Below are positions 30,070-38,697 of a stretch of 41,286 bases of DNA, piece after piece. The position numbers were made by a program, and so were the translations under genes. Origin of the DNA: Planctomycetota bacterium (GTDB lineage Bacteria > Planctomycetota > UBA8108 > JACQVS01); NCBI GenBank assembly GCA_028280485.1, contig JANQLS010000129.1, positions 1 to 41,286 of the forward strand. The letters run 5' to 3'. A model generated the notes under the pieces. That model had not been told where the DNA came from, did not search any database, and worked only from the letters and a program-made list of their open reading frames with translations. How positions within the stretch are numbered: the stretch's first letter is position 1; the number at the start of each line of letters is the position of its first letter.

Positions 30070-33000
30070 ATGGCAATAGATACGATCAAGAACACGAAAA
30101 TTATGCTGCTTTTCGCTTCATTGGCAACCCTTTGCTTAATGATCGGAGTCGCTTACTACGAAAACTTTCAGGGAGAATGGAGATCCCATCAAGAGAACTA
30201 TAAGGCTCAGCTTGTAGCTTCGGCATCGGATGTGAATGCCAAAAATTCTGCACTGAGCTTTGTGGTGAATCACAAACAAATCTATTTAACGGAACTAGGA
30301 AAGATCGATCGCTGTACCACCTGTCATTTAGGGGTTGAAAATCCAAACTTAGTTCAAGCGGAGCAACCCCTCACGAAGCATCCGGGTACATACCTCGATT
30401 ATCATCCAGTATCAAAGTTTGGCTGTACCATCTGCCATCAAGGTCAAGGAAGGGCCGTTACTAAGCATCAAGCTCATGGTTGGGATTCCGATGGCCATCG
30501 GGTGAAGCATGCTGAAGAACCCATACTCAGAGGTAAGAGAGTCTATGCCAGTTGTGGTCAGTGCCACGATCAAGGCGATCTCTATGGAGGTCTCCAAGAT
30601 CTTTATGTCACAGCTGAAAACCATTCCAAAGTTCCCATCGATGCAAAGCTTCTCGCCAGCTCGCTTCCCGGAGCCGACAACATTCGAAGGGGTAAGAAAC
30701 TTACAATCGAGAAGGGATGCTTGGGATGCCATATCTATAGAGGGCGAGGAGGGACTCTCGGTCCTGACATCACTTATGTGGGAGAGAAAACCATTCATGA
30801 CTTCGATTTCTCTCATGTCAAAGGTGAGCATACCGTGGATCGTTGGCTTTATGAGCATTTCATGTTTCCTGACGAAATCTCTCCAGGGACTTCGATGCCT
30901 GACATGGGCTTCGGTGATCAGGAAGCCAAAGACCTAACCGATTATATGATGAGTCTTCGCCGGAAATCGGCTCCGGCAAGTCTTCGACCTCGGCCTCGAG
31001 AATCTCTTCAGCAATCGATTGAACCCGTGCGAGGGGATACTCTCTACGCTATGTTTTGTTCAGCTTGTCACGGGGCTGAAGGTATCGGTTCTACCATGAG
31101 AACGGGCTTATGGCCCAAAGATGCCGACCCTTGGGGGCACACTTGGGATTCACGAAAAGTGGTGTCTGAAACTCGAAATGATTTAGAAGTCATCGTCCCT
31201 TCGATCAATCACGAGGATACCTTGGCAATCGCCAGTGATGACTTTCTTCGTCACGTCATCTCTAAAGGTCGCCCCGGAACAAAAATGATCGCGTGGGGAA
31301 GTGAGGGCGGGCTCACTGAAAATGAAATCACTTTACTTGTAGATCATATTCGAGGTTGGAGTCGACCCAACATCGAACTGAGTGATGTAGCAGCCGATAG
31401 GGGGAACCCTAAGATTGGACAGGCGCTTTACCGGGCTAATTGTTCGGTCTGTCATGGTGTCGATGGGGAAGGCGCGATCGGGGCTTCTCTGAGGTCTCCC
31501 ACTTTCCTCGCCATCGCTTCAGATGCTTATCTCCGAGATTCCATTATCCATGGTCGACCCAATACGGCGATGCCCGCATGGCGATCTTTTGATGCCCAAG
31601 AACTCAGTGACTTAATTGCCTTTATGCGTCAGTGGCAACCAAAAGTGGCCTCGGTGAAAGAATCAGAAGCCCTTGTTAATCAAGGGGAAACTCAAGAAGT
31701 GTCGACGAAGATCGGAAAGATTCTTTACGATTCTAATTGCGCTATTTGCCATGGGTATGAAGGCCGAGGAGACTTGGCTCCAACTTTAAATACTCCAGAA
31801 TTTTTATCGATTGCCAATAACCGATTTTTAATCACCACCCTGATAAAAGGGCGTCCAAGTACTTCGATGCCCTCCTGGCGCCACTTTAAAAACGAAGACA
31901 TCGCTTCGTTGACTCTTTACTTAAGAAGCTTGCAAACCCGACCCAGTGTACCCGAGTCGTGGTATGAGGAAGAAACTCTCCGAGGTGAGCCTGAGTCTGG
32001 TCAAGTTCTTTACGTTCAAATGTGCTCTGGATGCCACGGGGAAAGTGGTGAAGGAGCGACGGGGCCTCAACTCAACAACCCCGTTTTTCTAGAACAAGCA
32101 AACGATCGTATGCTGACGGAATGGATTAAAAACGGGAAGAGTGGCACAGAAATGCGGGCGTTTAGGAAAGGGGGGCAAGGGGTTGCTGAATTAAGTGATC
32201 GTCAAATCTCTGACATTGTCTCATTCCTTAGATCGTTAGAGCACGTGAAGGATTCTTCCATCAATCGAGTTGCGAAATCTCCTCATGGGCGCCCTGAAAA
32301 AGGAGCTCCTCTCTACGAGAAGAATTGTTCCGGTTGTCATGGGAGTTTTGGAGAGGGTTCGAGTGGGCCGGCTCTTTCGAATCCTGAATTTCTTCGTGTC
32401 GCATCCGATGGATTTTTAATCGCGACGATGGCTCTCGGTCGATCGGGAACCGAGATGAGACCGGTAAAATCAGGGCCTCAATCGATTCTCGAACTCACTA
32501 GTGACGAAGTGAATGATGTCGTTGCATTTATCCGCTCGTGGGAACAAGACCCTCCCTTTAAGTCGAAGGATAACATTCCTCATCGCTTCGTTATCCCTTG
32601 GGACTTAAATCGGGGAAAGGAACTCTACGATTCCAATTGTGCTGGTTGTCACGGGGTTGAAGGTAAAGGAGCTTGGGCTCCCGAGCTTAACAACGAAGGA
32701 TTCTTAACGGGGGCTACCGATGGTTTTTTACAAGCTACGATTGTGCTTGGAAGGAAGGGAACCGCGATGCGGGCCTTCGGGAAAGGGCACCACGGAGTCT
32801 CGGAGCTGAGTTCCGAGTCTATCGACGACATCGTTGCTTATATTCGTTCTTGGTCTCGTGAGACCCCTTCTCCGATGACGGTCCCTGCGGACACTTCGAT
32901 AAAAAAAACGACGAGTTCAGTGCTCTCACCTACTGAAGCCGGAAGTCATCTCAACCACCAAGAAAATTCAAATCCACATCATCTTCAAAAGGAGAGTTAA
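30070..33000 (+). CDS. Membrane-anchored decahaem cytochrome c with six tandem monohaem domains
   Basis: A 976-residue protein with an N-terminal membrane anchor (about residues 10-28) and ten CXXCH haem sites, with first cysteines at 82, 119, 162, 217, 330, 458, 557, 652, 753 and 857. The last six lie about 100 residues apart (128, 99, 95, 101, 104). Each begins a class I-like domain that later carries a probable distal Met ligand in a G(R/K)xxTxM context (for example GRPNTAMPAW, GRKGTAMRAF). The C-terminal 40 residues are Ser/His-rich. It replaces the small cytochrome c of a normal bc complex and the NapB/NapC of a normal nitrate reductase, so it probably conducts electrons from the Rieske/cytochrome b pair to NapA. 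Its stop overlaps the NapA start (TAATG). Confidence 0.93.
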   Translation: MAIDTIKNTKIMLLFASLATLCLMIGVAYYENFQGEWRSHQENYKAQLVASASDVNAKNSALSFVVNHKQIYLTELGKIDRCTTCHLGVENPNLVQAEQPLTKHPGTYLDYHPVSKFGCTICHQGQGRAVTKHQAHGWDSDGHRVKHAEEPILRGKRVYASCGQCHDQGDLYGGLQDLYVTAENHSKVPIDAKLLASSLPGADNIRRGKKLTIEKGCLGCHIYRGRGGTLGPDITYVGEKTIHDFDFSHVKGEHTVDRWLYEHFMFPDEISPGTSMPDMGFGDQEAKDLTDYMMSLRRKSAPASLRPRPRESLQQSIEPVRGDTLYAMFCSACHGAEGIGSTMRTGLWPKDADPWGHTWDSRKVVSETRNDLEVIVPSINHEDTLAIASDDFLRHVISKGRPGTKMIAWGSEGGLTENEITLLVDHIRGWSRPNIELSDVAADRGNPKIGQALYRANCSVCHGVDGEGAIGASLRSPTFLAIASDAYLRDSIIHGRPNTAMPAWRSFDAQELSDLIAFMRQWQPKVASVKESEALVNQGETQEVSTKIGKILYDSNCAICHGYEGRGDLAPTLNTPEFLSIANNRFLITTLIKGRPSTSMPSWRHFKNEDIASLTLYLRSLQTRPSVPESWYEEETLRGEPESGQVLYVQMCSGCHGESGEGATGPQLNNPVFLEQANDRMLTEWIKNGKSGTEMRAFRKGGQGVAELSDRQISDIVSFLRSLEHVKDSSINRVAKSPHGRPEKGAPLYEKNCSGCHGSFGEGSSGPALSNPEFLRVASDGFLIATMALGRSGTEMRPVKSGPQSILELTSDEVNDVVAFIRSWEQDPPFKSKDNIPHRFVIPWDLNRGKELYDSNCAGCHGVEGKGAWAPELNNEGFLTGATDGFLQATIVLGRKGTAMRAFGKGHHGVSELSSESIDDIVAYIRSWSRETPSPMTVPADTSIKKTTSSVLSPTEAGSHLNHQENSNPHHLQKES

Positions 33001-35786
33001 TGATGAAGGACTCTAAGAAGCCTTACGACTATCCACTCACGATTCACCGAAAGGTGAAGAATAGTGGTAATTTTAACCGTAGAGAGTTCATGAAGATGGC
33101 TGCTGGAACTGGAGCTGCAGTAGCGGCGACCAACTTTTTGCCTCTCGAATACGTTCAAGCGATGCGGGCACCCGGAAAATCTGATTTAGCTTCCGGAACG
33201 AAGCTTCTTCAAGCCGCATGTCCCTACTGTGGGGTGGGCTGTGGAACGTTGATTAAAGTTGAACGCGATAAGGTTGTGGGCATGGTCCCCGACAAGAAGC
33301 ATCCCACCAATCGCGGTATTCAATGCATCAAGGGCCTCAATGCTCATGAACCCATCTATCGAGATCGACTAACAAAAGTTCTCGTTAGGAAAGATATGAG
33401 CGATCCCCTTCGAGGTCATATCTCATCCACTAAGGGACGGTTTGACAAGGATGTTTTTCGCGAAGTTCCCTTTGAGGAAGCTGAAGAAATCGTCGCTGAC
33501 CGAATTGCTGAAATTGTCAAAGCCAAGGGGCCGAATCACATCGGATTAAACGGCTCAGGTCAATTGACGATGGAAGCTCAATGGATCGAGAATCTCTTGA
33601 TGAAAGGAGTCATCGGGAGCAATTCCATCGAAGCGAATGCTCGGATGTGTATGACTTCAGCCGTGACTGGATATTTCCATTCCTATGGATCGGATGCGCC
33701 ACCCACAACTTATGAAGACATCGAAGAAGCCGACTTCATCACCTTTTGGGGGCACAATGCCCGTGAAGCTCATCCCATCTTGTTTTGGAGGGTTGCCGAT
33801 CATAAACAACGACATGATATTCCTTCACTCGTGGTCGATCCTCGAAAAACAGGTACGGTCATCGGTTTAGAAGATATCAATCCACGGAATAGTTTCCACA
33901 TTCCTACCTTAAACGGTGATATCAGTTACCTCAATGCGATTGCTCATGTGCTGCTCACCAAGTATCCACAAGCCTGTATGAGCGAAGAGTGGTTAGAGAA
34001 ACATTGCACTGGATGGAAAGAATATAAAGAAGGAGTTTTAACTAAATACTCACCTCAACAGGTCGTTGAAAAGTTAGATAAGATCGATAATGGTCGAGTG
34101 AAAGTTGAAACGATCGAACAAGTTGCCAAAGTTTGGGCTGAAGCATCGATTAAGGGGCGGCAGCGAGGGCGTGGTGGGGTCTTAAGTTTCTGGGGAATCG
34201 GCTACAACCAGATGCTTCATGGTCAACACAACACCATCAGTATCATCAATTTACATCTTCTCACGGGTAATGTGGGAAGACCCGGTTGTGGGAGTCATTC
34301 TCAAACGGGTCAACCCAATGCCATGAGTGAACGTCTGATGGGGGGACTCACAGGTCGATTGCCGTTTAATCAGCCCCTGAAAAATGAGAATTGGAGAAAC
34401 CACATCGCGGATGCTTGGCGTATTCCTCGTGATCGTTTGACTCAGGTTTCGGCGCTTCCAAATCCAGGGATGGTCTTGGGGATGATGGAGCGAGCCAATA
34501 AGGGTGACTTGAGTGCCATGTTCTGGATGTACACCACTCACGTTCACTTGCCCGACCTCGACACCTTAGTGCGACCGGCATTGATGAAAATGTTTTGTAT
34601 CGTTCAAGACATCTATCGTCATGCCCCAAATAATCTTTATGCGGACGTCATCTTCCCCGCTGCAACTTGGGGAGAATGGACTGGTGGGACTTACATTCAA
34701 AGTGAACGTCGAATTTATATTTGCGACGGAACGGCCAATCCGCCTCCGAATTGTCGACCTGATATGGATATGGCCATAGACAAGGGAAAGATGCTCGCAG
34801 AAAAATTAGGGCTCGATGCTGAGAAAATATTCCCCTACAAAAAAACGATAAAAATGGGGAATGGAATCATGGCCTACGATCCTCAAGATATTTTCCGAGA
34901 CATCGTCGCCGCCAGTAAAGGATCGGATGCGGATATCTCTGGAATCCTTGAGGTTGAAGAAAAGGACAAGACCAATCCTTACGACCAACTTCGTGCCTTG
35001 CGAGGAATTCAGTGGCCAGCGGCAAGCTATGATGTAGCAAAAAAAGGAGGAACGCCGCGGAGGTATTTGGGTCAAGAGGGATGGGGTGGAGCACCCTATG
35101 GCGATTTCCGACACGCCGATGGAAAAGCCAAGTTTAAGCTTTGTGAGCAGGATTATTCTAAATTAGAAGAGATTACGAACAAATTAATGACCTACGGGCA
35201 TAAAAGCAAGCCGGGACAAGGTCCGTTCCTAATCGACGATCTTCATACCGAAGGTCCCAATAAAGGTAAGCCAAAGATTCTCGTGGAAGCTCGGGATGCC
35301 GGGCTCGTTCCCGAGTTGCCTCACCTCAAAGAATATAATGATCAAGCGCTATCGCTTTCTGATCACAAAGAAAAAGACATCTATCCATTTTGGCTGGGTC
35401 TCGGGGTTGTCTATGAACACTTTCACACCGCAAAGACCATTCGGGGGGCAACGACTACTAAACTCGTACCCGAACAATATGTAGAGGTGAATCAAGAAGA
35501 TGCTAAGCGATTTGGCCTCAAAGACGGGATGCAAGTCCGATTAGTCAGTCGACGTGGTGTCTACCAAGCACGAGTTTCTGTCGGTCAGCGTAGTTTAGTT
35601 CGCCCGGCTCGGACAGAAGTACCTCCGGGTTATTTGTTTAGTCCTTGGAATTTATCAGTCGCTGATAGTGCGGATCCCAAAAAGAACAAATGGTTGGTGA
35701 ACTCGGTGAGCCATCGTGCTTGGGATCCGGTGAGCGGCCAATGCGATTACAAAAAATTAGCTGTTCGAATTGAAATCATAGGCTGA
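33000..35786 (+). CDS. napA: NapA-like periplasmic molybdopterin nitrate reductase catalytic subunit
   Basis: A 928-residue protein. The Tat signal NRREFMKMAAGTG has its Arg pair at 27-28. The [4Fe-4S] ligands are C74-x2-C77-x3-C81-x27-C109. C217 in ANARMCMTSAVTGY aligns with the Mo-ligating Cys of NapA. HLLTGNVGRPGCG and SQTGQPNAMSERLMGGL match the NapA/NasA clade, and AREAHPILFWRVADHK matches the NapA block after the Mo-Cys. It is about 100 residues longer than proteobacterial NapA, and no NapD chaperone gene is present. It starts at the ATG overlapping the previous stop, after AAAGGAGAG. Nitrate is the likeliest substrate; another oxyanion is possible. Confidence 0.88.
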   Translation: MMKDSKKPYDYPLTIHRKVKNSGNFNRREFMKMAAGTGAAVAATNFLPLEYVQAMRAPGKSDLASGTKLLQAACPYCGVGCGTLIKVERDKVVGMVPDKKHPTNRGIQCIKGLNAHEPIYRDRLTKVLVRKDMSDPLRGHISSTKGRFDKDVFREVPFEEAEEIVADRIAEIVKAKGPNHIGLNGSGQLTMEAQWIENLLMKGVIGSNSIEANARMCMTSAVTGYFHSYGSDAPPTTYEDIEEADFITFWGHNAREAHPILFWRVADHKQRHDIPSLVVDPRKTGTVIGLEDINPRNSFHIPTLNGDISYLNAIAHVLLTKYPQACMSEEWLEKHCTGWKEYKEGVLTKYSPQQVVEKLDKIDNGRVKVETIEQVAKVWAEASIKGRQRGRGGVLSFWGIGYNQMLHGQHNTISIINLHLLTGNVGRPGCGSHSQTGQPNAMSERLMGGLTGRLPFNQPLKNENWRNHIADAWRIPRDRLTQVSALPNPGMVLGMMERANKGDLSAMFWMYTTHVHLPDLDTLVRPALMKMFCIVQDIYRHAPNNLYADVIFPAATWGEWTGGTYIQSERRIYICDGTANPPPNCRPDMDMAIDKGKMLAEKLGLDAEKIFPYKKTIKMGNGIMAYDPQDIFRDIVAASKGSDADISGILEVEEKDKTNPYDQLRALRGIQWPAASYDVAKKGGTPRRYLGQEGWGGAPYGDFRHADGKAKFKLCEQDYSKLEEITNKLMTYGHKSKPGQGPFLIDDLHTEGPNKGKPKILVEARDAGLVPELPHLKEYNDQALSLSDHKEKDIYPFWLGLGVVYEHFHTAKTIRGATTTKLVPEQYVEVNQEDAKRFGLKDGMQVRLVSRRGVYQARVSVGQRSLVRPARTEVPPGYLFSPWNLSVADSADPKKNKWLVNSVSHRAWDPVSGQCDYKKLAVRIEIIG

Positions 35787-35798
35787 TAGAAGGCACAT

Positions 35799-36404
35799 AT
35801 GGATCGCAGGAACTTTTTTAAACAAGCGGCAGCACTCGGAGTTTCAATCAGTGGATGCGCATTGTTTTCAGGACTTGGAAGATCGAGCCCTGACTCCGAT
35901 GGCTTACTGCGTCCTCCGGGTGCCCTCGATGAAAATGAGTTTCAAGCGACTTGTATTCGTTGTATGCGATGTGTCGATGCCTGTCCCAATCATGCTCTAA
36001 TTCCAGTTTCTCTTAATCACTCTAGTGGTACGGGAGGAACTCCAAATATGAAGCCACGGAGTTCGGCTTGCATGCTGTGCATGAGTGAAGAAGGTGATTA
36101 CCTTAAGTGTACAGAGGCTTGTCCGAGTGGGGCGCTTCAGCTTGTAAAAAAAGAAACGGAGGAAATTAAGGAAAAGGTTCACATCGGAATTGCGGACATC
36201 GATTTTGATCTTTGCTACTCCTACAACAATTGGAGTTGTGGAGCGTGTTTCCGAGCCTGTCCACTTGCAGGAGAAGCTTTGACATTAGGAAACTGGGAGC
36301 GCCCCATCGTTAATCCGGAAGCTTGTGTCGGTTGTGGTTGCTGTGAGCGCTCTTGCATTCGTTATCCTCATGCGATTCGAGTCAAAAAGGAGCCTCAAGC
36401 ATGA
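35799..36404 (+). CDS. NapG-like Tat-exported ferredoxin (four [4Fe-4S]), first copy
   Basis: A 201-residue protein with a Tat signal (DRRNFFKQAAALGVSISG) and four cysteine motifs typical of NapG: CIRCMRCVDACPNH, CMLCMSEEGDYLKCTEACP, CGACFRACPLAG and CVGCGCCERSCIRYPHA. NapG with NapH forms a quinol-oxidising, electron-delivering module for NapA. The FQATCIRC and LLRPPGALDE blocks before the first cluster are family features. AGAAGG supports the start, 12 bases after napA, and the stop overlaps the next ATG (ATGA). Confidence 0.9.
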   Translation: MDRRNFFKQAAALGVSISGCALFSGLGRSSPDSDGLLRPPGALDENEFQATCIRCMRCVDACPNHALIPVSLNHSSGTGGTPNMKPRSSACMLCMSEEGDYLKCTEACPSGALQLVKKETEEIKEKVHIGIADIDFDLCYSYNNWSCGACFRACPLAGEALTLGNWERPIVNPEACVGCGCCERSCIRYPHAIRVKKEPQA

Positions 36405-37114
36405 GTTCCAAAAAGGTTGAGAGAAGATCGATATTGAGAACATTCGTCGTCGGAGGTTTTATGGCGAGTGTTTCAGTTCTTGTGCATCTTCTTCAACGCT
36501 CGGGGATTTCAAATTACCCGATGGTCAGTCGTCCTTATGAAAAGATGAAGGGAATATTAAGGCCTCCTGGAGCTCTGCCCGAGCCTGATTTTTTATCGGC
36601 TTGCATCCGTTGTTACAAGTGTCAAGCGGCTTGCGAACCAGGAGCCATCCAATTTTATACGGAAGCGGATGGAAAGCACTATCACACTCCCTATGTCGAT
36701 CCCAGCAAGGCGGGCTGCACTCTCTGCGGAAAGTGTCAACCGGCTTGCCCTACGGGGGCATTGCTACCGATCGAAAATATTGAAGATGCGGATATGGGAA
36801 CAGTCGAGATATTTCCGGATCTTTGCCTTTCCTACAAAGCGAAGGCGATTCGAAATGAGCAAGACCTTTTGATGAGACTAGGGAAGGAGCCCACAGAGTC
36901 GAGTGCTGACTTAGAAAGAAGAGGTCCATGTGGAGAGTGTTTTACTGTTTGTCCATTGAGGAACTCTGCCATCAAGTTGGAACCGGGTATGTTCTTAGCT
37001 CCTATCATTTTCACTGAAAACTGTGTGGGTTGTGGACTCTGCGAAGAAATCTGTCGGACGGTCGTTCGAGGTGATCCTGCCATTCGCGTTGTTAGAAATC
37101 GTTCGGCTGCTTAG
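36401..37114 (+). CDS. NapG-like ferredoxin (four [4Fe-4S]), second copy
   Basis: A 237-residue protein. ERRSILRTFVVGGFMASVSV is a Tat-like signal or anchor. Four cluster motifs are CIRCYKCQAACEPG, CTLCGKCQPACPTG, CGECFTVCPLRN and CVGCGLCEEICRT. LRPPGALPEPDFLSACIRC is almost the same block as in the first copy, so the two are paralogues from an old tandem duplication. The frame is open from 36353, but the ATG at 36401 with AAAAAGGAG upstream and the 4-base overlap with the previous gene is the natural start. It probably pairs with the NapH-like protein encoded next. Confidence 0.88.
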   Translation: MSSKKVERRSILRTFVVGGFMASVSVLVHLLQRSGISNYPMVSRPYEKMKGILRPPGALPEPDFLSACIRCYKCQAACEPGAIQFYTEADGKHYHTPYVDPSKAGCTLCGKCQPACPTGALLPIENIEDADMGTVEIFPDLCLSYKAKAIRNEQDLLMRLGKEPTESSADLERRGPCGECFTVCPLRNSAIKLEPGMFLAPIIFTENCVGCGLCEEICRTVVRGDPAIRVVRNRSAA

Positions 37115-37151
37115 CGATCATTGTAAGCGGTATTATTTTTTAGGAATAGCC

Positions 37152-38681
37152 ATGTGGATTCAAATCATAAGACGCTGTGTTCAAGCTAGTGTTTTCTTGC
37201 TGGTGATCGCATTGGCGTTCCTAAGCTTATACGCGCACTATAAAGCAGCAAGAGTCATCGATGATGAACAACTCATGGCCGGATTACGGGGAGAAGCGAC
37301 CGCAAAATGGATTCATCCATTTATTTCTCAGCTGGACGATCCTCAATCCTTTTTAGATGGTAATAAGGGAACTGTATGGTCGATGAAATTATTTGGGGTG
37401 AGTCTTACCGACCCCCTCGCCGCAGTGGAAACTCTATCGGCAAGTAAATTTGTTCATTGGCCGCTCTTGATCTCAACTTTAATTCCAGTCGTGCTCACTG
37501 TTCTCTTGGGGAAGGTTTTTTGTAGTTGGATCTGTCCGGGATATGTTCTCTTTGAGTTGGGTGGAAAATTACGTAAGCTTCTTCGATTTGCCGAAATTCA
37601 ACCAGCGGAGATTCACTTCTCAAAAGCTAATAAATATATATTCCTTGTCGTAGGACTTTTAATCGCCGCGATCATGGCTGCGCCCTTCTTCGCCTTGATT
37701 TATCCTCCCGCAGTCATCAGTCGAATCCTTCATGCCTGGATTTTCGGCATTGAGTTAACGGGAATGCTGCTTCTATTAGGCGTCATTTTGGCGTTTGAGG
37801 TTTTTGTCTCTCCTCGTTGGTGGTGTCAAACGATGTGCCCGGGAGGGGCTCTGTATGGTGTTCTCGGTCAAGCTCGTCCTTTAAAAGTGAAGCTACAGAA
37901 AAAAGCATGCACTGGATGTTTAGACTGTATTCCGGTGTGTGAAGCCGGAATAAATCCCATCACTCAATCCACCTCCATTGAATGTGATAACTGTGGCGTT
38001 TGTATTCAGCACTGTGAACCTGCTGCGTTAAAATTTGCACTCGAGGTCCCGTTGATTTCAGCCAAGAAAGAAAAAGAGACTCGATCAGTCAGTAAGAAAG
38101 TTAAAGCTGCTGGTTTGATTTTTTTATTGTCTTTAGGGGCTACTTCAAATCTTTTTGCCCATCACGTCTTGGGTTTACCTCATTACTCCTACAAAGAAAA
38201 TTATCCTCAAAGACCTACTCTTGAATATCCAGCAACTACGGGTCCTTACGATGTTCTCTTGACTTCTTATCCCGGAATTCCCAATCCAAATGAACCGGCT
38301 AATCTTGCGTTTTATATAAAAAATCGAAAGACAAAGGAGGTCTTTAAAGAGGCCGTTTCCATCCGCGTATTACAAACGAGTACGTTTGGTGAGAATACCA
38401 CCATCTTACCTTCGACGAGCGCTCTTCCCTTCGACAACCAGCACAAGCTTCAATGCACGTTTCCTGTCGACGGTGAGTATATCGTTGAATTGACTCTCGT
38501 GGTTGAAGGGCGGGAAGAGGTGATCCCGTTCCTCATGATTGCAGGCCAACCAACCGCAACGATGTCGATCATTCTAACTACATTATTAGGGATCGTCATT
38601 TTGTATGTCGTGGTTCGGGCTATCCAAAAGAAAAAGGCTCGACGTCAACAACAATCTCTCCAGCTTGAAGTGCTGAATTAG
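37152..38681 (+). CDS. NapH-like membrane ferredoxin with an extra C-terminal periplasmic-type domain
   Basis: A 509-residue protein. There are four to five transmembrane helices in residues 1-270 with the NapH motifs CSWICPG and WWCQTMCPGGALYG, then two [4Fe-4S] motifs CTGCLDCIPVCEAG and CDNCGVCIQHCEPA. After about residue 315 another hydrophobic segment leads to AHHVLGLPHYSYKENYPQ and an immunoglobulin-like beta domain (about 335-475), then a terminal helix (ILTTLLGIVILYVVVRAI) and a basic tail. The added domain resembles FixH/YtkA-type or cupredoxin-like modules; the His-His pair could bind a metal, but this is uncertain. The frame opens at 37023; the ATG at 37152 with TAGGAAT upstream is chosen because the earlier part overlaps the second NapG gene. 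Confidence 0.85.
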   Translation: MWIQIIRRCVQASVFLLVIALAFLSLYAHYKAARVIDDEQLMAGLRGEATAKWIHPFISQLDDPQSFLDGNKGTVWSMKLFGVSLTDPLAAVETLSASKFVHWPLLISTLIPVVLTVLLGKVFCSWICPGYVLFELGGKLRKLLRFAEIQPAEIHFSKANKYIFLVVGLLIAAIMAAPFFALIYPPAVISRILHAWIFGIELTGMLLLLGVILAFEVFVSPRWWCQTMCPGGALYGVLGQARPLKVKLQKKACTGCLDCIPVCEAGINPITQSTSIECDNCGVCIQHCEPAALKFALEVPLISAKKEKETRSVSKKVKAAGLIFLLSLGATSNLFAHHVLGLPHYSYKENYPQRPTLEYPATTGPYDVLLTSYPGIPNPNEPANLAFYIKNRKTKEVFKEAVSIRVLQTSTFGENTTILPSTSALPFDNQHKLQCTFPVDGEYIVELTLVVEGREEVIPFLMIAGQPTATMSIILTTLLGIVILYVVVRAIQKKKARRQQQSLQLEVLN

Positions 38682-38697
38682 TAAATGGGATGAAAGA

